Position numbers and translations under genes: made by a program. Below are positions 45,601-52,722 of a stretch of DNA of 64,000 nt, piece by piece; the stretch's first letter is position 1; each line of letters begins with the position of its first letter. The stretch lies in the NCBI RefSeq assembly GCF_022179085.1, contig NZ_BPQE01000013.1, positions 62,001 to 126,000 of the forward strand, written 5' to 3'. The notes below the pieces were generated by a model. The model did not search any database and was not told the DNA's origin. It saw only the letters and a list, made by a program, of their open reading frames with translations. Origin of the DNA: Methylobacterium aerolatum (lineage in GTDB: Bacteria; Pseudomonadota; Alphaproteobacteria; Rhizobiales; Beijerinckiaceae).

Positions 45601-46617
45601 TCACACCAGCTTGCCGGCGACGGCCTCGAGCTGGCTCCAGCCCGCATCGCCGAACTTGGCCTTCCAGTCCTTGTAGAAGCTGGTCTTGGCCAGCGCGTCG
45701 CGGAACAGGGTGCGGTCCACGTCGAAGAAGGTGATGCCCTTCTCGGTGAGCGTCTGGCGAAGCGACACGCTGAGCTTGGCGACGTCGGCCCGCTGATCGA
45801 CGGCGGACTTGTCGAACTCCCGGGTGACGATGGCGCGCACGTCCTCCGGCAGGCGGGCGACCGCCTTCTTGTTGCCGAGGATCCAGTAGCCGTCCCAGAC
45901 GTGGCCGGTCATGCTGCAGGTCTTCTGCACCTCGTAGAGGCGGGTCGTCGCGATGATCGGCAGGGGGTTCTCCTCGCCTTCCACGACCTTGGTCTGGAGC
46001 GACGAGTAAAGCTCGTTGAAGTTGATGGGCGCGGCGCCCGCGTCCAGCGCCTTGAACAGGGAGGTCAGCATCGGCGCCGGGGGGACGCGGATCTTGAAGC
46101 CCTTCAGGTCCTCCGGCGTCTTGATCTCGCGGGTGGAGGAGGTGATCTGCCGGAAGCCGTTGTCCCACACCTTCGACATGGTGGTGATCGGCGTCTTGGC
46201 GATCTCCGCGCGGACGTATTCGCCGAGCCCGCCATCCATGGCCTGCCAGACGGCGTCGTAGTCCTTGAAGGCGAAGCCGGTGTTGGGCAGGCTCGCGGCG
46301 GGCACGAAGGTCGAGAGGATCGAGGTCGCGAGGTTGAAGAACTCGACCGAGCCGTTGCGCACCTGGGCCAGCAGGTCCGTGTCGGAGCCGAGCTGGTTCG
46401 CCGGGAACAGCTTGATATCGAGGCGGCCGGAGGTCGCCTCGCGGATACGGTCGATGGCCTCCTGCGCCCTGATGTTGACCGGGTGGGTCGGGTCCTGGCC
46501 CGTGGCCAGCTTGAAGTTGAACTCGGCCGCATCCCCCCGCCGGGTCAGGATGCCGAAGACCGGAACGGCAGCCGCGCCCGCGAGGAGCGTACGGCGGCTC
46601 AGACGAAATTCCCGCAT
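45601..46617 (-). CDS. TRAP transporter substrate-binding protein
   Basis: 338-residue DctP-type periplasmic receptor. SRRTLLAGAAAVPVFGI is a Tat-like signal. The mature protein has LATGQDPTHPVNIRAQEAID, LFPANQLGSDTDLLAQVRNG, the ligand Arg segment FKIRVPPAPMLTSLFKALDA and GVEGEENPLPII-type VVEGEENPLPIIATTRLYEV, all TRAP hallmarks. The ligand is probably an organic acid or sugar acid. No DctQ or DctM membrane subunit is in the window, so it relies on a distant partner or another role. A GAGGGAG ribosome site precedes ATG 46617. It lies 73 bases after the dehydrogenase gene. Confidence 0.87.
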   Translation of the reverse strand: MREFRLSRRTLLAGAAAVPVFGILTRRGDAAEFNFKLATGQDPTHPVNIRAQEAIDRIREATSGRLDIKLFPANQLGSDTDLLAQVRNGSVEFFNLATSILSTFVPAASLPNTGFAFKDYDAVWQAMDGGLGEYVRAEIAKTPITTMSKVWDNGFRQITSSTREIKTPEDLKGFKIRVPPAPMLTSLFKALDAGAAPINFNELYSSLQTKVVEGEENPLPIIATTRLYEVQKTCSMTGHVWDGYWILGNKKAVARLPEDVRAIVTREFDKSAVDQRADVAKLSVSLRQTLTEKGITFFDVDRTLFRDALAKTSFYKDWKAKFGDAGWSQLEAVAGKLV

Positions 46618-46690
46618 GGTTTCACTCCCTCTGGATGATCGATGGCGGGGCCGGTTCTCCGGCCTCCCTTTTGTCGGAATGCGTTTCGGT

Positions 46691-47578
46691 TCAGCGCTTG
46701 ATGCCGTTGAGGGCGCGGTAGGCGCGCACCACCTGGCTGTCGTCGAGGGCGCCCTCGCCCCGTCCCGAGGTCGAGAGGAAGAGCTGATGGGCGAGGCCCG
46801 CGAGCGGCAGGGCCGCCTTGGCGCCGCGCCCGGCCTCCAGCACGATCCCGAGATCCTTCACGAAGATGTCGACCGCGCTGGTGACGCGGGGCTCGTCCTC
46901 CAGCATCCGCGGTCCCCGGTCGCGGAGCATCCAGCTCGCGGCGGAGGAGCCGGAGAGGATCTCCAGCACCACGGACAGATCGACGCCGACCTGCTCGGCG
47001 AGCGCCAAGGCCTCGGCGGTGGCCGCGATGTGGACGCCGCAGAGCAGTTGGTTCACCGCCTTCACGGTGGCGCCCTGCCCCGGCTCGGTGCCGACGTGGA
47101 ACACCCGGTCGCCGAGCCGATCGAGGACGGGGCGGATCGCGGCCAGCGTCTCCGGCGGCGCGGCGGCCATGATGGTGAGCGTGGCGGCCTCGGCGCCGAC
47201 GACCCCGCCGGAAACGGGCGCATCGACGAAACGGCGGCCGGTGGCCAGGACGCGGGCGGCGAGGTCGGCCACCGCCTGCGGTGGGCAGGTCGCCATCAGC
47301 ACCACGGTGGCGTCGGGCGCGAGCGCGTCGAGTCCCCCCTGTTGGAACAGGACGTCCTCGGCCTGGGACGCGTTGACGACCATCAGCAGGATCGCCTCCG
47401 CGCCCCCGGCGGCCTGCGCCACCGTCTCCGCCCTCTCGCCCCCGGCGGCGACGAGCGCCGCGCGGCTTTCCGGCCGGATGTCGTAGCCGCGGACGCCCAG
47501 GCCCGCCGCCACAAGATGCCGGGCCATGGGCATTCCCATGGAGCCGAGACCGACGAAGGCGAGGCGGTTCACAGCCAT
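46691..47578 (-). CDS. L-threonate/3-hydroxyisobutyrate-type dehydrogenase
   Basis: 295-residue beta-hydroxyacid dehydrogenase. N-terminal AFVGLGSMGMPMARHLVAAG is the NAD loop, VDAPVSGGVVGAEAATLTIM is the substrate signature, and the catalytic Lys lies in GATVKAVNQLLCGVHIAATA. The LVLCGVH-type NQLLCGVH stretch is typical of the LtnD (L-threonate dehydrogenase) branch. It would oxidise a 2- or 3-hydroxyacid sugar derivative to a keto acid. Its ATG overlaps the 3' end of the transketolase C-subunit gene by 10 bases, so translation is coupled. No LtnB/LtnC partner genes are present. Confidence 0.82.
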   Translation of the reverse strand: MAVNRLAFVGLGSMGMPMARHLVAAGLGVRGYDIRPESRAALVAAGGERAETVAQAAGGAEAILLMVVNASQAEDVLFQQGGLDALAPDATVVLMATCPPQAVADLAARVLATGRRFVDAPVSGGVVGAEAATLTIMAAAPPETLAAIRPVLDRLGDRVFHVGTEPGQGATVKAVNQLLCGVHIAATAEALALAEQVGVDLSVVLEILSGSSAASWMLRDRGPRMLEDEPRVTSAVDIFVKDLGIVLEAGRGAKAALPLAGLAHQLFLSTSGRGEGALDDSQVVRAYRALNGIKR

Positions 47579-48591
47579 TCGCGGATGCTCCGGCACATCG
47601 CCTCGGTGGAGATGCCGTAGCGGTCGTGCAGGGTCGGCAGGGCGCCGGCATCGAGGAACTCGTCCGGCAGGCCGACCTGGCGGAAGCCGCGATCCGGCAG
47701 GACGCCGCCACGCATCAGCGTACCCGCCACCGCCTCGCCGAGGCCGCCGACCACCGTGTGGTTCTCGGCCACCACCACGAGGCGCCCGCCCTTGCGGACC
47801 TCGGCGAGGATCGTCGCCTCGTCCAGCGGCTTGATCGTCGGCACGTGCAGCACCGCCACGTCGATCCGGTCATCGGCCAGGGCCTGGGCCGTCTCCAGGG
47901 CGCGCATGGTCATCAGCCCCGAGGAGATGATGAGCACGTCCCGCCCGTCGCGGATCGTCTTCGCCTTGCCGAGTTCGAACTTGTAGCCGTACTCGTCCAG
48001 CACCAGCGGGACGTTGCCCCGCAGGAGGCGCAGGTAGACCGGGCCCTGGTGCTCGACCATCGCCGGGACGACCTGCTCGATCTCGTGCGCGTCGCACGGG
48101 TCGATGATCGTCATGTTCGGCAGGCCGCGGAAGATCGCGATGTCCTCCGTCGCCTGGTGGCTCGGGCCGTAGCCGGTGGTGAGGCCAGGGAGGGCGCAGC
48201 AGATCTTGACGTTCAGGTTCTCCTCGGCGATCGCGAGGCAGATGAAGTCGTAGGCCCGCCGCGCCGCGAACACCGCGTAGGTGGTGGCGAAGGGCATGAA
48301 GCCCTCCCGCGCCAGACCTGCCGCCGCGCTCATCAGGAGCTGCTCGGCCATGCCCATCTGGTAGAACCGGTCGGGATGGGCCTGCGCGAAGATGTGCAGG
48401 TCGGTATACTTGGCGAGATCGGCCGAGAGGCCGACGATCTCGGGCCTCGACTTCGCCATCTCCACCAGGGCGTGCCCGAAGGGGGCGGCCTTGGTGCGCT
48501 GGTCGGGACCGGCGAGCGATGCGATCATCGCCGAGGTCTTCAGGCCGACGCCCTGACGCGGCGCGGGCTTCTCGTATTTCGAGCGCCTCAT
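47569..48591 (-). CDS. Transketolase-like C-terminal subunit
   Basis: 340-residue protein equal to the Pyr and C-terminal domains of transketolase. Seen: APFGHALVEMAKSRPEIVGL, YQMGMAEQLLMSAAAGLARE with the conserved Glu that activates TPP, GYGPSHQATEDIAIFRGLPN and VENHTVVGGLGEAVAGTL. The first 30 residues are a basic leader. It pairs with the N-terminal subunit encoded upstream (4-base ATGA overlap). Such two-subunit enzymes act on branched or unusual sugar phosphates, for example apulose-4-phosphate; the substrate here is unknown. Confidence 0.87.
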   Translation of the reverse strand: MRRSKYEKPAPRQGVGLKTSAMIASLAGPDQRTKAAPFGHALVEMAKSRPEIVGLSADLAKYTDLHIFAQAHPDRFYQMGMAEQLLMSAAAGLAREGFMPFATTYAVFAARRAYDFICLAIAEENLNVKICCALPGLTTGYGPSHQATEDIAIFRGLPNMTIIDPCDAHEIEQVVPAMVEHQGPVYLRLLRGNVPLVLDEYGYKFELGKAKTIRDGRDVLIISSGLMTMRALETAQALADDRIDVAVLHVPTIKPLDEATILAEVRKGGRLVVVAENHTVVGGLGEAVAGTLMRGGVLPDRGFRQVGLPDEFLDAGALPTLHDRYGISTEAMCRSIREWL

Positions 48592-49439
48592 TGGCCCCTC
48601 CCCTCGTCGAGAATCCTCAAGGCTTCGGTCCACTCCTGCGGCTCGACGCGCAGGAAGTGGTTGCGTTCACGCGATTCCAGGAAGGGCACGCCCTTGGCCA
48701 TCTTCGTGTCGCAGATGACGATCCGGGGCTGGGCACCGGTATGGTTGCGGGCGGCGTCGAAGGCCGCGACCACGGCATCGATGTCGTTGCCGTCGACTCG
48801 CTGGACGAACCAGTTGAAGGCTTCGAACTTCGGCGCCAGCGGCTCGAAATCGAGAACGCCGCGCGAGGCGCCGTCGGCCTGCATCCCGTTCACGTCGACG
48901 ATGCCGATGAGGTTGTCGAGCTTGTGAGAGCCCGCCGACATCGCGGCTTCCCAGGTCGAGCCCTCATCGAGCTCGCCATCGGAGAACAGGTTGTAGACGA
49001 AGCTGTCGGACTTCTTCCGCTTCAGCCCGAGCGCCATGCCGACCGCGATGCCGAGGCCGTGGCCGAGCGAGCCGCCGGTGATCTCCATGCCCGGCGTGTA
49101 GGCGGCCATGCCCGACATCGGCAGGCGGCTGTCGTCGCCGCCATAGCTCGTCAGCTCGTCCTCGGGGAGAATCCCCGCCTCGATCAGCGCCGCGTAGAGG
49201 GCGATGGCGTAGTGGCCGATGGACAGGCAGAACCGGTCGCGGCCCTCCCATTCCGGATCCTCCGGCTTGTACCGGAGGGCATGGAAGTAGCTCACCGCCA
49301 GCACGTCGGAGATGCCGAGCGCCTGGGCGATGTAGCCCTGGCCCTGGACCTCGCCCATGAGCACGGCGTTGCGGCGGATGCGATAGGCCCGTTCCCTCAG
49401 GGAGACGTTCGAGCCCACGTGGCTTGTTTCGGTCGACAT
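48588..49439 (-). CDS. Transketolase-like N-terminal subunit
   Basis: 283 residues, the PP (TPP-phosphate) domain of transketolase. Seen: RDRFCLSIGHYAIALYAALI, ITGGSLGHGLGIAVGMALGL and the metal motif SDGELDEGSTWEAAMSAGSH followed by LDNLIGIVDVNGMQADG. It lacks the Pyr domain, which is supplied by the next gene with a 4-base overlap. A GGGAGG ribosome site precedes ATG 49439. It lies 13 bases after the SDR gene in the same transcript. The metal ligand Asp and Asn are in place, so activity is expected. Confidence 0.88.
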   Translation of the reverse strand: MSTETSHVGSNVSLRERAYRIRRNAVLMGEVQGQGYIAQALGISDVLAVSYFHALRYKPEDPEWEGRDRFCLSIGHYAIALYAALIEAGILPEDELTSYGGDDSRLPMSGMAAYTPGMEITGGSLGHGLGIAVGMALGLKRKKSDSFVYNLFSDGELDEGSTWEAAMSAGSHKLDNLIGIVDVNGMQADGASRGVLDFEPLAPKFEAFNWFVQRVDGNDIDAVVAAFDAARNHTGAQPRIVICDTKMAKGVPFLESRERNHFLRVEPQEWTEALRILDEGRGQ

Positions 49440-49452
49440 GGTCGCCTCCCGG

Positions 49453-50205
49453 TCAGTGGATGAGCATGCCGCCGTTCACGTCGATCACCGCGCCGGTGAT
49501 GTACGAGGACAGGTCGGACGCGAGGAACAGGCAGGCGTTGGCGACGTCGTCGGCGACGCCGAGGCGGGCGAGCGGGATACCCTTGGCGATCTCGACCTTC
49601 AGCTCGGGGGTGAGCTTGCCGCCGGTGATGTCGGTCTGGATCAGGCCGGGGGTGACGGAGTTCACCCGCACGTTGTCGGGGCCGAGTTCGCGGGCCATCG
49701 CCTTCTGCAGGCCGAGCACGCCGCCCTTGGCCGCCGAGTAATGCGGCCCGCCGAAGATGCCGCCGCCGCGCTGGGCCGAGACGGAGGACATGCACACGAT
49801 GGAGCCGGATTGCTGCGCCCGCATCCCGGGAATCACGGCTTGGCTCATGTAGAGCGTGCCGCGCAGGTTCACGTCGGTCACCGCGTCGTAGTTCTCCGGC
49901 CCGATGTCCATGATCTTCAGCGGCTGCGTGATGCCGGCGTTGTTGATCAGCACGTCGATCCGGCCGAACCGCGCCACCACCTCGTCGGCGGCGGCCTGGC
50001 AGGCCGCCTTGTCGGTGACGTTGCAGGCGAGGCCGAGATGGCCCTCGCCGATGTCGCGGGCGGCGGCCTCGGCTTGGCCCGCATCGAGATCGAGGATCAC
50101 GATCCGCGCGCCATGGGCCGCGAAGAGCTTGGCGGTCGCCTTGCCGATGCCGCGGGCCGAAGCCGCGCCGGTGATGAGGCAAACCTTGTCGGCGAGAAGC
50201 TGCAT
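49453..50205 (-). CDS. SDR-family sugar/polyol dehydrogenase candidate
   Basis: 250-residue classical SDR. LITGAASARGIGKATAKLFA is the dinucleotide loop, VLINNAGITQPLKIMDIG, then the catalytic Ser in IVCMSSVSAQRGGGIFGG, YSAAKGGVLGLQKAMARELG (Tyr, Lys), and the C-terminal SDLSSYITGAVIDVNGGMLI. Relatives include gluconate, ribitol and 3-oxoacyl dehydrogenases. First gene of the leftward catabolic group; GGAGGA precedes ATG 50205. Together with the split transketolase it points to oxidation of a polyol or sugar before C2 transfer (inference). Confidence 0.85.
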   Translation of the reverse strand: MQLLADKVCLITGAASARGIGKATAKLFAAHGARIVILDLDAGQAEAAARDIGEGHLGLACNVTDKAACQAAADEVVARFGRIDVLINNAGITQPLKIMDIGPENYDAVTDVNLRGTLYMSQAVIPGMRAQQSGSIVCMSSVSAQRGGGIFGGPHYSAAKGGVLGLQKAMARELGPDNVRVNSVTPGLIQTDITGGKLTPELKVEIAKGIPLARLGVADDVANACLFLASDLSSYITGAVIDVNGGMLIH

Positions 50206-50541
50206 CCTGTCCTCCCGGCAGGCCAGGGACGGCCCGCGCTAGCGTGTGATGAGGGGGAGGAGACGCATGAGGGCGCTTCAACCGGGACCCTGGGGTCCAC
50301 CGGTTCTGCCTCTGGCCGTTTCCTCACATCTCTTGTTGATCCGAGGATGCGCCGTTCGCCAGCATCAAGGCAAACGCGAATTCTGCAACGGCGGATGAAT
50401 CTGATTCAACCGGCTGGTTCGGTCCCTCCCTGCGAGCGACGGCGAACCGGTTGAGGGCGGCGGGACGCCTCGGGGGGGCGGCGCAACTCGGGATCGCTTC
50501 GCTCCGCCCGCCGTGACAGCGCGGTGCGAAGCGGCGGCCCC
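50206..50541. other. Promoter region of the split-transketolase group
   Basis: 336 bases with no supported gene. It should contain the promoter for the leftward catabolic genes. A diverged family A element spans about 50431-50520 (TGCGAGCGACGGCGAACCGG ... GGATCGCTTCGCTCCGCCCG). A T-N11-A LysR box could not be assigned with confidence. Confidence 0.45.
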
Positions 50542-51438
50542 TCACGCCAAGGCCGGATCGAGGGGGATGCCCAACTCCCCCGCGAGCCAGCGGGCGAACA
50601 CCCGCAACGGTGCCCGGCGGCGAGCGGCGCTGGGGAAGACGAGGTGGTGGCCCACGTAGCGCAGGTCCTCGGCCGTCCCGGCCAACGGCGCCACGAGGCG
50701 CCCGGCGGCGAGTTCGCGCTCGGCCAGGCGCGTCGATTCGAGGGCGACGCCGAGCCCGTCGGCGGCGGCGGCCAAGGCCAGGAAGCTGCGGTCGAAGCGC
50801 AGCCCCGCCGTGGCCGGGGCGGCGAGGCCGTTCGCCTCGAACCAGTTCGGCCAGCGCAGTTGCTTGTTGTCGCTCTGGATCAGCGTCTGTCCGACGAGGT
50901 CGGCGGCGGAGCGGATGGCGGCGGCGCGGGCCGGATCGCAGAGCGGCGTGACGGTCTCCTGGCCCAGCGGCATCCGCACCAGCCCGTCGCCGCGGGGCGG
51001 CCCGTAGACGATGTCGGCATCGAAATCGTCGGTGGTGAAGCGGGCGTAATCCATGCCGGCGGCGAGGCGGACCTCGATGCCGGGATGCTCGTTCAGGAAT
51101 CGTGCGAGGCGCGGCGTCAGCCACTGCGCGGCGAAGCTCGGGGCGCAATGCAGGCGCAGCAATTGCCCGCCCCGGCTCGTGACGAGATCGAGCCCCCGGT
51201 CCAGCACCTCAAAGGCCCGGCCGACATGGTCGTGGAGGGTCTCGCCCGAGGCGGTCAGAGCGACGCCCTGCCCCGTCCGCTCGAACAGGGCAACGCCCAG
51301 CCCCTCCTCCATCTTGCGGACGGCGTGGCTGATGGCGCTGGTGGACAGGCCGAGTTCACCGGCCGCGGCCTTGAACGACCGGCGGCGCGCGGCGGCCTCG
51401 AAGATGCGGATCGCGGAGAGGGGGATGACCGGGCGCAT
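50542..51438 (-). CDS. LysR-family regulator (GcvA-like)
   Basis: 298 residues. The N-terminal winged helix is LSAIRIFEAAARRRSFKAAA, GELGLSTSAISHAVRKMEEG and LGVALFERTGQGVALTASGE. The C-terminal inducer-binding domain has the GcvA-like pattern LRLHCAPSFAAQWLTPRLAR and FLNEHPGIEVRLAAGM. It is co-directional with and 336 bases upstream of the SDR/transketolase group, so control of those genes is plausible but not shown. The inducer is unknown. Confidence 0.85.
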   Translation of the reverse strand: MRPVIPLSAIRIFEAAARRRSFKAAAGELGLSTSAISHAVRKMEEGLGVALFERTGQGVALTASGETLHDHVGRAFEVLDRGLDLVTSRGGQLLRLHCAPSFAAQWLTPRLARFLNEHPGIEVRLAAGMDYARFTTDDFDADIVYGPPRGDGLVRMPLGQETVTPLCDPARAAAIRSAADLVGQTLIQSDNKQLRWPNWFEANGLAAPATAGLRFDRSFLALAAAADGLGVALESTRLAERELAAGRLVAPLAGTAEDLRYVGHHLVFPSAARRRAPLRVFARWLAGELGIPLDPALA

Positions 51439-51515
51439 GGCGCAGCATCCCCCGCGGGTCCCATGTCACGCAAGGCCGAACGCCGCCCCGGCAGTGGACC
51501 GGGGCGGCGCGGCTC

Positions 51516-51570
51516 CTAGTGCTCAGACGCACTCACTTCGTTCATGCGCGTGAGCACTGGCTTTTTTGTT
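51516..51570 (+). terminator. Hairpin with T-run, plus-strand direction
   Basis: AGTGCTCA (51518-51525) and TGAGCACT (51551-51558) form a perfect 8-bp stem, extended by a wobble and a pair, followed by GGCTTTTTTG. It reads as an intrinsic terminator for rightward transcription, yet no rightward gene precedes it; both flanking genes run leftward. Confidence 0.5.
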
Positions 51571-51621
51571 CTTGCATCAATTTTTCCAGTCTCGGCTGAC
51601 GCCTCCGACTGGATCGATGCA

Positions 51622-52287
51622 CTAGCGCTGAACGATGACCTTCGTGCCCACCTTCGCGTGGGTGTAGAGGTCCATCACGTCTTCGTTGGTCATGCGGATG
51701 CAGCCCGAGGAGACGGCGGTGCCGATGGTCTCCGGCTCGTTGGAGCCGTGGATGCGGTACATGGTGCCGCCGAGATACATGGCGCGGGCGCCGAGCGGGT
51801 TCTCGACCCCGCCCTTCATGTAGCGCGGCAGGTCGGGCCGGCGGCGCAGCATCTCGGCCGGCGGACGCCAATCCGGCCACTCGCGCTTCATGGTGATGGT
51901 CTGCACGCCACCCCAGGTGAAGCCCGGACGGCCGACGCCGACGCCGTAGCGCAGGGCCTGGCCGCCGCCGAGGACATAGTACAGCCGCCGCTCGGCGGTG
52001 GAGACCACGATGGTGCCGGCGCCGTAGGGGCCGTTATAGGCCACCGTCTCACGGGCGATCGCCGACATCTGCGGCACGGCCGCGTTCTGCTGGAGCGGAT
52101 CGGCGGTGGTGAGCGCGGCGTTGGCCACGGGCACGGCGGCCGGATCGACGGCCTGCGGACGGACGCGGACGGTGAGGACGTTGTCGATCGGCTGGCGGGT
52201 CAGCGGATCGATCTCGTAAGCCGATGCGGGCACGGCCGAGGCAGCCGCGCCGGCCAGACCGGCGAGGGTGAGAAGTAAACGACGCAT
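51622..52287 (-). CDS. L,D-transpeptidase (YkuD domain)
   Basis: 221 residues. The signal peptide MRRLLLTLAGLAGAAASAVP ends near ASA-YEI. The YkuD domain (about 95-221) has GTIVVSTAERRLYYVLGGGQ, ALRYGVGVGRPGFTWGG and the catalytic MYRIHGSNEPETIGTAVSSG followed by CIRMTNEDVMDLY, with His in HGSN and Cys in SSGCIRM. It forms 3-3 cross-links in peptidoglycan or links outer-membrane proteins to it, in the periplasm. Length is typical for alphaproteobacterial Ldt proteins, which occur in many copies. GAGG precedes ATG 52287. Confidence 0.88.
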   Translation of the reverse strand: MRRLLLTLAGLAGAAASAVPASAYEIDPLTRQPIDNVLTVRVRPQAVDPAAVPVANAALTTADPLQQNAAVPQMSAIARETVAYNGPYGAGTIVVSTAERRLYYVLGGGQALRYGVGVGRPGFTWGGVQTITMKREWPDWRPPAEMLRRRPDLPRYMKGGVENPLGARAMYLGGTMYRIHGSNEPETIGTAVSSGCIRMTNEDVMDLYTHAKVGTKVIVQR

Positions 52288-52722
52288 CGAGGCCTCACGA
52301 AGGCAGGCGCGGAATAGCGGAAGAACGCGGGAACGCTGGCGGGCATGATGCCGTGCCGATCCTCACCAAGGCCTAAACGCTCCCCCGCCAAAGCCAAGCC
52401 TGAAAGCCATGCCGACGGCCGTTCCGGCCCGGCCGTTGTCGTATGGCAACACTGTGGCAGCTTGGCCGTGGGCGATGCCGGTCACCCGGCGCCCGCCAGG
52501 CGTCATCGTCCGCGCGAGCGACGCGGAGCAAGCGAGGGCAACCGCCCCTCTCCGGACCTGGCGCGCTCCTGGATTGCCTCCCATGGACGCCGGTGCCGGG
52601 ACGGCCTCCGGACAGGCTCTCAGGCCCCTCGGCCTTCGCCGACGGGCCGCGATCGTGGCCTGCGCGATCCCAAAGCGCCGGACCCCGCGCCGACGAGGCG
52701 CAAGGGCCGTGGACCGCCCCCC
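52288..52722. other. Gene-free stretch with diverged repeat
   Basis: 435 bases between two leftward genes. No supported gene. About 52497-52590 contains GCGAGCGACGCGGAGCAAGC and CCTGGATTGCCTCC, which look like decayed arms of family A. The promoter of the L,D-transpeptidase should lie within the first 150 bases. Confidence 0.4.

Noticed and set aside
51544-52278. Plus-strand frame starting with a signal-like MRVSTGFFVLASIFPVSADA
   Set aside because: The apparent signal comes from the T-rich terminator patch, and the rest is antisense to the L,D-transpeptidase.
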